Part shown: positions 5,134 to 11,040 of the stretch, in pieces
Layout of the letters: each line of letters begins with the position of its first letter
Position numbering within the stretch: the stretch's first letter is position 1
Assembly: GCA_018268875.1 (NCBI GenBank)
Contig: JAFDVT010000649.1
Location: 1 to 13,295 of the forward strand
DNA: 13,295 bases
DNA from: Acidobacteriota bacterium
Lineage (GTDB): Bacteria > Acidobacteriota > Terriglobia > Bryobacterales > Bryobacteraceae
Reading direction: 5' to 3'
Program-made: the position numbers and the translations under genes
The notes under the pieces: model-generated
Told to the model about the DNA's origin: nothing
Seen by the model: only the letters and a program-made list of their open reading frames with translations
The model's database searches: none

Positions 5134-7950
5134 TTATTTCTGCTGCAGCCAGCGATCGATCAGCCCTTGCAGGGCTTTGACGTCGAACGGCTTGCTGACG
5201 TAATCATCCATACCGGAGTTGAGGCAACGTTCGCGGTCGCCGGCCATGGCGTTGGCGGTGAGCGCGACGATCGGCGTGTGCCGCGAGGTGGCGCGTTCGA
5301 GGCGGCGGATTTCCATGGTTGCTTCAAAGCCGTCCATTTCGGGCATCTGGCAGTCCATGAGGATGAGGTCGTAGTTGCTGCGCTGGCTGGCTTCCACGGC
5401 CTCGCGCCCGTTGCGCGCGAGATCCGCCGAAAGGCCCGACTTTTCGAGTAGCCGAAGAGCGATTTTCTGGTTCACCGCGTTGTCTTCGGCGAGCAGGATT
5501 CGCATGGCGCGCTTTTCGGCGGCGGCAGCCGTTGTCCGGTCGCCACTGGCCGTGGCGGTGCCGGCAGTTTGGGCTTGCTGGTCCGCCGCGGGAAGATCCG
5601 AACCCACGGTCGCGGCGCCAGTTGACGAGAGAGCTTCGAGGGCCGAATTGAGCGCGGCGTCGAACTCGACCGGCTTGCACGTATCCACCACAATCGCACC
5701 GAAGCCGTGCACCCGCAGCCCGATCTGATCGGCGATGGCGGCATGGGCGGCCCCGATGAGCGCCGTGCCTCCGATCTTGGGGTTGGCGCGGATGTTGCGA
5801 CCGAGCGAGAGTCCACCGAGGCCGGGCAGCGCGGTGTTGATCACGGCCGCGCGATAGGGCGTGGCGGAGTCCACCGCGAGTTCGAGCGCGGGGATGATGG
5901 AATTGACGCGCGATACCTCTTCGATCCGGCAGCTGCAGGACTGCAACATACGGCGTAGAGCGCTATCGCGCGGTTCACCGACGAGCAGGACATGCAGCCC
6001 TTGCAGCGAGGCGGGAACCGGCGGCGCGGAGGCGAGGATCGAGGCGAGCATCGGCGCGGGTTCAAGCCCGGCGGGTTCGGCCAGCGCGGCGCCAGCGGGT
6101 ATTGGAAACTCGTGCGTGCTGCTGGCCGACGCCGCCGGTGCGGAACCGGACGCCGCGTCGGCGTCAGGCAGGGACGACGGATGTTCGTCCACCTGGGCCT
6201 GCGTCTGGAAGGGAATCGAGAACCAGAAGAGGCTGCCCCGGCGTTCGCGAGGCTTGTAGCCGATTTCGCCGTTCATCATTTCGACGAACTGGCGCGAGAT
6301 GGCGAGGCCGAGTCCGGTGCCGCCGTACTTGCGGGCGTGCGAACCGTCGACCTGCGAAAAACTCTGGAACAGCTTGCCGGTTTCGCCCGGGGCGACGCCG
6401 ATGCCGGTGTCCTCCACCTGGAATTCGATAGTGAGCGTGCCGGGCGATTCGCCGACGGCCTTGGTTCTGAGGGCGATGGCGCCCGCGTCGGTGAATTTGA
6501 GCGCGTTGCCGAGCAGGTTGTTCAGGATCTGGCGGATACGGCCGGGGTCGCTGCGGATGCCGACAATGTTGCGGGTGTGCAGGTCGAGTTCGAATTCGAG
6601 ATTTTTGGCGCGGGCGCGGATGCCGAAGGTCGAGGCGACCTCCTTCACCACGGCCATGAGGTCGAAGGGAATGCTTTCGACGGTCATCTTGCCGGCTTCG
6701 ATCTTGGACAGGTCGAGGATGTCGTTGATGATGACGAGCAGGCTGTCGGCGCTGCTTTTGACGGCATCGGCGAATTCCTTCTGTTCGGGCGTCAAGGCGG
6801 TTCCGAGCAGGAACTCCGTCATGCCGGCGATGCCGTTCATGGGGGTTCGGATTTCGTGGCTCATGGTGGCCAGGAACTGGCTTTTGAGCTTGGTGGCTTC
6901 CTTGGCGGTGACGAGCGCCTTTTCGAGTTCCGCGTTTTTGGCTTCGACTTCCTGATTTTTCGCTTCGACCTCGGCGTTCTTGCGCTTCATTTCCTCGGCA
7001 TACAAGGCCAGGCGGTGTTCGGCGGCCTTGCGCTCGGTGATTTCGCGGACGATGATCACCACCTCATTCCAATGGAGCGGAATGAGACGGGCTTCGAAAT
7101 ACTTGACCTGACTGGAGCGGGTCCACGGGTCGGTTTTTTCGAGCGAGAATTCGAGGCTTGAGAGTTGTCCGCCTTTGAGCGCGCGCTGGGAGCCGCCGAG
7201 GAGCGTCTCGCCGACGTCGCCGGGGAGATGGTCCAGGAGCGAGGTGCCAACCGATTCCTGGGTGAGCGGGAGGCCTTCGCTGTCTTCAATGGCGCGAACG
7301 CTGAGGATGCTGCCTTTGGAATCGACACGCAGGAACATGTCGGGGAAGGCCTGGAAGACGGCGTTGAGTTCGGACGTCGCCTGCCAGACGGCTTCCTGGC
7401 GCTTGGTGGGCTCGGTGATATCGATCGAGGCCGAGCGGAGGCCGATGACGTTGCCCTTCTGGTCCCGCAGGAGCGCCTCGTGGATTTCGAGCGTGAGCAT
7501 CTGCCCGTCCTGGCGCAGGAAGTTGCGTTCGATGGGGATGAGGGAGACGGCGCCGGACAGTTTGCGGCGTACCTCTTCCTCGATGCGTTTCTGGTGGATT
7601 TCCGGATACAGCTTCCAGCAGGGCAGCCCGATGATTTCGGACGCTACCACGCCTTTGAGCTGGCATTCCTTGGCGTTCACGCGCACGATGTAGCCGTCTA
7701 CATCGATGTCCTGGTAGCCGACCGGCGCACCGTTGAACACGGTTTCAAATTGCTTCTCGAGCAATTGCAGGTCTTCGTAACTCTCCAGGCTGGCCGCGGC
7801 CACCGCGGAGCGATGGCGCGAATGAAAGTACCAGGTGAGTACACCAAGTGCCGCTATGCCTAAAACGGCCAGTAGCAGAAACACACCTCCACTGGATTGA
7901 TCGGGTTCGTTCGGTTGGCTCTTTATGCTCTCAAAGCATTTCCTGGACAC
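5134..7950 (-). CDS. Hybrid sensor histidine kinase, PAS-PAS-HisKA-HATPase-REC(degenerate)-REC
   Basis: A 938-aa protein. One membrane segment (about 22-43) is followed by two PAS domains (about 62-182 and 194-306) and a charged coiled coil (about 307-352) with the repeated unit EVEAKN. HisKA carries the phospho-accepting His365 in SHEIRTPMNG. HATPase_c shows the N box (NNLLGNALKFT, Asn482), DTGIG (Asp514) and GGTGLGL (about 542-548). Ala/Pro- and Ala/Thr-rich linkers flank a first receiver (about 651-775) that has lost its acidic pocket and has Asn705 where the phospho-Asp should be. The second receiver (816-936) is intact: EDN, Asp866 in LMDCQMPEMDG, and KPF. Signals are probably sensed in the cytoplasm, since there is no periplasmic domain. 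The start is GTG at 7950 with no clear Shine-Dalgarno; the GTG at residue 23 would remove the N-terminal cytoplasmic stub. No DNA-binding response regulator lies nearby. Its end is only 7 bp from the end of the convergent peptidase. Confidence 0.95.
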   Translation of the reverse strand: MSRKCFESIKSQPNEPDQSSGGVFLLLAVLGIAALGVLTWYFHSRHRSAVAAASLESYEDLQLLEKQFETVFNGAPVGYQDIDVDGYIVRVNAKECQLKGVVASEIIGLPCWKLYPEIHQKRIEEEVRRKLSGAVSLIPIERNFLRQDGQMLTLEIHEALLRDQKGNVIGLRSASIDITEPTKRQEAVWQATSELNAVFQAFPDMFLRVDSKGSILSVRAIEDSEGLPLTQESVGTSLLDHLPGDVGETLLGGSQRALKGGQLSSLEFSLEKTDPWTRSSQVKYFEARLIPLHWNEVVIIVREITERKAAEHRLALYAEEMKRKNAEVEAKNQEVEAKNAELEKALVTAKEATKLKSQFLATMSHEIRTPMNGIAGMTEFLLGTALTPEQKEFADAVKSSADSLLVIINDILDLSKIEAGKMTVESIPFDLMAVVKEVASTFGIRARAKNLEFELDLHTRNIVGIRSDPGRIRQILNNLLGNALKFTDAGAIALRTKAVGESPGTLTIEFQVEDTGIGVAPGETGKLFQSFSQVDGSHARKYGGTGLGLAISRQFVEMMNGEIGYKPRERRGSLFWFSIPFQTQAQVDEHPSSLPDADAASGSAPAASASSTHEFPIPAGAALAEPAGLEPAPMLASILASAPPVPASLQGLHVLLVGEPRDSALRRMLQSCSCRIEEVSRVNSIIPALELAVDSATPYRAAVINTALPGLGGLSLGRNIRANPKIGGTALIGAAHAAIADQIGLRVHGFGAIVVDTCKPVEFDAALNSALEALSSTGAATVGSDLPAADQQAQTAGTATASGDRTTAAAAEKRAMRILLAEDNAVNQKIALRLLEKSGLSADLARNGREAVEASQRSNYDLILMDCQMPEMDGFEATMEIRRLERATSRHTPIVALTANAMAGDRERCLNSGMDDYVSKPFDVKALQGLIDRWLQQK

Positions 7951-8007
7951 ACTTTGCGGGCAATCGGGGGGAGGGTTCCCGGCGCCACACTTTACAACGC
8001 AGAGTAC

Positions 8008-8036
8008 TTGCTAATACATCTGTTTCCAAGTATGAT
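8008..8036 (+). promoter_or_regulatory. Sigma-70-like promoter for the membrane-protein operon, predicted leaderless
   Basis: TTGCTA (8008-8013) and TATGAT (8031-8036) are separated by the ideal 17 bp. Six bases follow before the ATG at 8043, which places the expected transcription start on or beside the A of the start codon. No purine-rich ribosome-binding site precedes the gene. Confidence 0.62.
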
Positions 8037-8042
8037 GACCGT

Positions 8043-8642
8043 ATGGCGGCCCAGCCCTCCCCTGTGATCAGTTTGCAGGACCATGCCATTGATAATCTTC
8101 GGTTTATCCGCGAGACGATGGAACGGAGCAGTTCCTTCACGGCGGTTCCCGGATTGGGTGGAGTGGCGATGGGGTTGACGGCGTTTGTGGCGGCGTACGC
8201 TGCCTCACAACAGGCGACCCCGCGAGGCTGGATTACCGTTTGGATCGTCGAATTTCTGATCGGCGCGGCGATTGGGTCGCTGGCGGTGTGGTGGAAGGTA
8301 CGGAAGAGTCCGGACCGGCATCTGGCGCCGCTGCGCAAGTTCCTGCTGAGTTTTTTGCCGCCTCTGTTTATGGGTGCGGTGATGACCCTGGCTTTGTATC
8401 GCGCCGGGATGTACGGGCTGTTGCCGGGGGCATGGTTATTGGCCTACGGAGCGGCGGTGATCAGCGGCGGAACCTTTTCGGTACGAATTGTTCCGGCGAT
8501 GGGTGTGTGTTTTGTGGTGCTGGGATGCGCGGCGCTACTGGTTCCGGCGGCGGCGGCGTGGCCCGGTTGGCTGATGGCGGCCGGATTTGGGGGGCTGCAT
8601 GTCATTTTCGGACTGTGGATCGCGAAGAGTTATGGAGGCTAG
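8043..8642 (+). CDS. Six-TM membrane protein of unknown function
   Basis: A 199-aa protein with about six hydrophobic segments (about 36-55, 63-84, 100-119, 126-145, 149-169 and 174-194), so an inner-membrane location is expected. The N-terminal 30 residues are soluble and helical (LQDHAIDNLRFIRETMERSS) and run into a Gly-rich first segment (FTAVPGLGGVAMG). I recall this combination from unnamed acidobacterial proteins, but I can assign no biochemical role. ATG at 8043 gives the natural N-terminus. The gene is 16 bp upstream of a winged-helix regulator and probably co-transcribed with it, which suggests regulator and membrane protein form one functional pair. It is divergent from the histidine kinase. 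Confidence 0.85.
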   Translation: MAAQPSPVISLQDHAIDNLRFIRETMERSSSFTAVPGLGGVAMGLTAFVAAYAASQQATPRGWITVWIVEFLIGAAIGSLAVWWKVRKSPDRHLAPLRKFLLSFLPPLFMGAVMTLALYRAGMYGLLPGAWLLAYGAAVISGGTFSVRIVPAMGVCFVVLGCAALLVPAAAAWPGWLMAAGFGGLHVIFGLWIAKSYGG

Positions 8643-8658
8643 TTTCTAGGAGCGAATT

Positions 8659-9042
8659 ATGGCTCGATCGAATCCCGCGGCGGCAGTAGCGCCTGCTTTT
8701 GAACAAACGCCTTCTTCTCCATCCTCCCCCACGGGCGGCGTCCCGAAGCTCGACCGTGTGATTCACGAACGGATCCGGCTGGGGATCGTGAGCGCGCTGG
8801 CGGCCAATGAGTTCATTACATTCAACGACTTGAAGAAGCTTTTGAGCACGACCGACGGCAACTTGAGCGTGCATGCCCGCAAGCTCGAAGAGGCGGGCTA
8901 CGTGCTTTGCAACAAGACCTTTGAGGGCCGCGTACCGAAAACCGAATACCGGCTCACCGAGCAGGGTCGCGAGGCGTTTTCGCGGTACCTGACACACATG
9001 GAGTCGCTGATTCAGGCGGCTCGCAGCAACACCCGAAAGTAA
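8659..9042 (+). CDS. Winged-helix transcriptional regulator (HTH_34-like)
   Basis: A 127-aa protein. The first 28 residues are Ala/Ser/Pro-rich and probably disordered. From residue 29 it matches the winged-helix DNA-binding fold of the HTH_34 type (PF13601): PKLDRVIHERIRLGIVSALA, then FNDLKKLLSTTDGNLSVHARKLEEAGYV with the recognition helix about 65-79, a wing with KTFEGRVPKTEYRLTEQGREA (81-105) and a final helix that may dimerise. No ligand-binding domain is present. AGGAG at 8648-8652, 6 nt before the ATG, is a strong Shine-Dalgarno. It is the second gene after the membrane protein and is followed by an intrinsic terminator. Control of its own operon is a natural guess, but I see no clear palindromic operator at the promoter. 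Confidence 0.88.
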   Translation: MARSNPAAAVAPAFEQTPSSPSSPTGGVPKLDRVIHERIRLGIVSALAANEFITFNDLKKLLSTTDGNLSVHARKLEEAGYVLCNKTFEGRVPKTEYRLTEQGREAFSRYLTHMESLIQAARSNTRK

Positions 9043-9056
9043 CCGTTTAATTTCGA

Positions 9057-9085
9057 GCCCGCCTTCCTGAGGAGGCGGGCTTTTT
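9057..9085 (+). terminator. Rho-independent terminator after the winged-helix gene
   Basis: GCCCGCCT (9057-9064) pairs with AGGCGGGC (9073-9080) around an 8-nt loop and is followed directly by TTTTT (9081-9085). It closes the operon at 8043-9042. It ends only 16 nt before the next start codon, so the uppS ribosome-binding site lies immediately after the T-tract. Confidence 0.92.
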
Positions 9086-9086
9086 C

Positions 9087-9091
9087 AGGAG
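9087..9091 (+). promoter_or_regulatory. Ribosome-binding site of the prenyltransferase gene
   Basis: AGGAG at 9087-9091, 10 nt before the ATG at 9102, fixes that start. It begins 1 nt after the terminator T-tract, which leaves no room for a promoter between terminator and gene; transcripts must start upstream of the hairpin or read through it. Confidence 0.7.
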
Positions 9092-9101
9092 CCTATACTT
9101 T

Positions 9102-9761
9102 ATGACACAAAGAAGTTTACATGTGGCGATCATCATGGACGGCAACGGCCGTTGGGCACAGGGTCGCGGATGGCCTCGCGCGGCGGGGCACCGGGCGGGG
9201 ATGGAGGCGCTACGGCGCACGGTGGAGGCGGCGCCGAAGCTTGGGATCACGACGCTGACGGTGTACGCCTTTTCGTCCGACAACTGGAAGCGGCCGGCGG
9301 GCGAGGTTCGGGCGCTGATGGCGTTGTTCCGCAACTACATTCGGCGGGAAACGGCGAAGTGCGCGCGGAACGGGGTACGGATCAGCCTGATCGGGCGGCG
9401 CGACCGGCTTCCCTTCCCGCTGCCCGGGATGGTGGACGAGATGGAGGCGGCGACGCGCGACGGGCAAAAGCTGCATCTGCGCCTGGCGGTGGATTATTCG
9501 GGGCGCGACGCCATCTTGGAGGCGGCCCGCAGCAGTGTGGCGAGCCGCGAGGAGATGTCGGCAAGGCTGGGTCCGGATGTGGACCTGGTGATTCGAACGA
9601 GCGGCGAACAGAGGGTGAGCGATTTTCTGATTTGGGAGTCGGCGTACGCGGAATTCCACTTTACGCCGCGGTTCTGGCCGGATTTCGGGGCGGCCGACCT
9701 CGCGCTGGCGCTCGAAGATTTTCGTCAGCGCAACCGGCGTTTTGGGGCGACGGCCGCGTGA
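9102..9761 (+). CDS. uppS: Isoprenyl transferase, undecaprenyl diphosphate synthase family, short form
   Basis: A 219-aa cis-prenyltransferase. The family's blocks are present: HVAIIMDGNGRWA (7-19, catalytic Asp13), GHRAG (29-33), TVYAFSSDNWKRP (53-65), DYSGRDAI (131-138) and DLVIRTSGEQRVSDFLIWES (161-180), followed by AYAEFHFTPRFWPDF, with Arg165, Arg171 and Glu184 as expected diphosphate/Mg ligands. The enzyme adds isopentenyl diphosphate units to an allylic diphosphate to make the lipid carrier for peptidoglycan and other glycans. It is about 20-30 residues shorter than typical UppS, and the lost part lies between DYSGRDAI and DLVIRTSG (30 residues from Asp131 to Asp161). cdsA and dxr, the usual neighbours, are absent. 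It may be the main enzyme or a second copy with another chain length. Confidence 0.9.
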   Translation: MTQRSLHVAIIMDGNGRWAQGRGWPRAAGHRAGMEALRRTVEAAPKLGITTLTVYAFSSDNWKRPAGEVRALMALFRNYIRRETAKCARNGVRISLIGRRDRLPFPLPGMVDEMEAATRDGQKLHLRLAVDYSGRDAILEAARSSVASREEMSARLGPDVDLVIRTSGEQRVSDFLIWESAYAEFHFTPRFWPDFGAADLALALEDFRQRNRRFGATAA

Positions 9762-9767
9762 TATGAT
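9759..9767 (+). promoter_or_regulatory. Extended -10 promoter inside the uppS stop region, predicted leaderless
   Basis: TGATATGAT carries the TGn extension directly before TATGAT (9762-9767). The TGA of this extension is the stop codon of uppS. Six bases separate it from the GTG start at 9774. The -35 region at 16-17 bp distance is poor (GTTTTG at 9739-9744), which extended -10 promoters tolerate. No ribosome-binding site is visible. Confidence 0.5.
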
Positions 9768-9773
9768 CGCGCG

Positions 9774-10757
9774 GTGATTGGGCCCCTCAAACACGCCATC
9801 GACACAAACGACCTTGCGCAGGTTCAGGCGCTGATGACGGCCGATCCGGGTCTGCATCGGGCGCCGCTTGGGTATGGCGAAGACGGTCCGCTGACGTGGG
9901 TGGCGGAATGCCGGGTGCCTTGGGAGCCTCCGTCGCCGGAGCGGCTGGCGATGGCCGAGTGGATGATCCGGAACGGGTCCGATGTTCACCAGGGGCAGGA
10001 TGGTCCGCTGATGCGGGCGGCGCTGAATGGGGATCGGGTGGCGATGATGGAGTTGCTGGTGGCGCATGGGGCGGACGTCAACGAGCTGTGGCATGGCGGA
10101 TATCCGATTCTGTTCGCGGCGTGCGAGGGGTTGAATCCGAAGGGGCTGCGATGGCTGCTGGAACATGGCGCGGAACCGAATCGCACGGATGGGTACAGCG
10201 TGCTCGACTACCTGATCGAAGGGTATTCGCGGGATGCGGCGAGATTCCGCGCGTGTTTGGAGATCCTGCTGGAACATGGGGCGCGGACGAAGTACGACGA
10301 GCCCGCGGTGCTGGCGCTGCTACGCGGACGGTTGGACGAGTTGGCCTCGCTGCTGGATGCCAATCCCGGATTGGTGGAGAAACGGTTTCCGGATCTCACG
10401 TGCGGGCAGACGGGCGGACGTTTGTTGTTGCTGAACGGCGCGACGCTGTTGCACGTGGCGGCCGAGTATCAGGACATCGACGCGGCGCGCTTGCTGCTGG
10501 CGCGGGGAGCGGATGTCAACGCGGGATCCAGCGCGCACGGGCAAACGGCGATTTTTCACGCGGCGACGCAGTTCGACGAGGAAGGGCTGGACATCGTGCG
10601 GTTGCTGATCGACCACGGGGCGGATCTTTCGATTGCCGCGCGGTTGCCGGGCGATTACGAGACGCCGGGGGATGTGGTGGAAGGAACCGTTCGCGAATAT
10701 GCGGCGCGGTTCGGCGCGGGCGAAGCGACGCTGGCGGCCTTGGAAAAAAGGAAATAG
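9774..10757 (+). CDS. Ankyrin-repeat protein
   Basis: A 327-aa protein without signal peptide or membrane segment, so probably cytoplasmic. Clear ankyrin units are GPLMRAALNGDRVAMMELLV followed by AHGADVN (77-103), YPILFAACEG to EHGAEPN (110-136), TLLHVAAEYQDIDAARLLLA followed by RGADVN (224-249) and TAIFHAATQ to DHGADLS (258-286). More divergent helices lie at the N-terminus (PLKHAIDTNDLAQVQALM) and at 155-200. No catalytic domain is attached; such proteins act as binding scaffolds and the partner is unknown. The start is GTG at 9774, 12 bp after the uppS stop. The last codons (GAA AAA AGG AAA TAG) are also the T-tract of a terminator on the other strand. It could be co-transcribed with uppS or served by its own promoter at 9759-9767. 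Confidence 0.9.
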   Translation: MIGPLKHAIDTNDLAQVQALMTADPGLHRAPLGYGEDGPLTWVAECRVPWEPPSPERLAMAEWMIRNGSDVHQGQDGPLMRAALNGDRVAMMELLVAHGADVNELWHGGYPILFAACEGLNPKGLRWLLEHGAEPNRTDGYSVLDYLIEGYSRDAARFRACLEILLEHGARTKYDEPAVLALLRGRLDELASLLDANPGLVEKRFPDLTCGQTGGRLLLLNGATLLHVAAEYQDIDAARLLLARGADVNAGSSAHGQTAIFHAATQFDEEGLDIVRLLIDHGADLSIAARLPGDYETPGDVVEGTVREYAARFGAGEATLAALEKRK

Positions 10758-10816
10758 GACCTGCGCAACTCGCTGGACGGCAATGCCATTTCCAGGCGGG
10801 GGACGTGCGCAGGCCC
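10744..10816 (-). terminator. Probable terminator of the infC transcript
   Basis: On the minus strand GGGCCTGCGCA (10816-10806) pairs with TGCGCAGGTCC (10767-10757) in an 11-bp stem with one G-U pair. Inside is a second stem CTGGA/TCCAG with asymmetric internal loops. TATTTCCTTTTTT follows directly at 10756-10744. The stem is larger than usual, and the T-tract lies in the end of the ankyrin gene coding on the other strand. Confidence 0.5.
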
Positions 10817-10906
10817 TGAGAACCCGAACCTGCCCGAAGGGGCGCGCTACGAATGCTTAGTTGCGGCGCAAACAATAGCAATACGGCCGGTTGGTTTGGT
10901 TGGAAC

Positions 10907-10920
10907 CTGTCCTCAGACAG
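10907..10920. repeat. Small hairpin in the infC/ankyrin gap
   Basis: CTGTC-CTCA-GACAG is a perfect 5-bp stem with a four-base loop. It lies between the larger hairpins of this gene-free stretch; no function can be assigned. Confidence 0.4.
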
Positions 10921-10946
10921 TCATGCGCAATACGTTCACAAACAGG

Positions 10947-10996
10947 TTCACGCCGGATAGAACCTCATTTGGAAATGAGATCCGATCCGGCGTGAA
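10947..10996. ncRNA. Strong two-part stem-loop, possible structured 3' UTR or small RNA
   Basis: TTCACGCCGGAT (10947-10958) and ATCCGGCGTGAA (10985-10996) form a perfect 12-bp stem. A symmetric 5/5 internal loop (AGAAC and ATCCG) leads into a second stem CTCATT-TGGA-AATGAG (10964-10979). It is symmetric enough to fold from either strand. With the hairpins at 11025-11040, 10907-10920 and 10744-10816 it makes the 276-bp gap (10758-11033) unusually structured. It matches no riboswitch, 6S, SRP, tmRNA or RNase P signature that I know. Transcription from the minus strand as the tail of infC is the simplest reading. Confidence 0.4.
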
Positions 10997-11024
10997 ACTA
11001 CGCCTTACTCATTAGGGGCTGCCT

Positions 11025-11040
11025 GTCCTGTGATCAGGAC
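11025..11040. repeat. Hairpin overlapping the infC stop codon
   Basis: GTCCTG-TGAT-CAGGAC is a perfect 6-bp stem with a four-base loop; the infC stop codon (minus strand, 11036-11034) lies at its loop edge. It could affect termination or mRNA stability. No T-tract follows. Confidence 0.5.

Noticed and set aside
5992..7863. Long plus-strand frames (389 and 232 codons) opposite the histidine kinase
   Set aside because: Antisense shadows of a strongly supported gene; no family motif, and compositions rich in Gly, Ala and Asp as expected from reversed codons.
10853..10960. 35-codon ORF starting MLSCGANNSNTAG in the infC/ankyrin gap
   Set aside because: No convincing ribosome-binding site, third codon positions only about half G/C unlike all real genes here, and it runs into the stem of a strong hairpin. 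The GCAAACAAT part resembles a tmRNA tag start, but no tmRNA ends or CCA terminus are present.
10758..11033. Candidate 6S, SRP, RNase P, tmRNA or tRNA gene in the structured gap
   Set aside because: No SRP GGAAG/AGCAGCC loop, RNase P core, tmRNA ends or tRNA T-loop; the CCCTGAG string recalls 6S RNA, but long-range closing stems are missing.
10758..11033. rpmI (ribosomal protein L35) expected after infC
   Set aside because: All minus-strand frames were considered; no lysine-rich L35 sequence is present.
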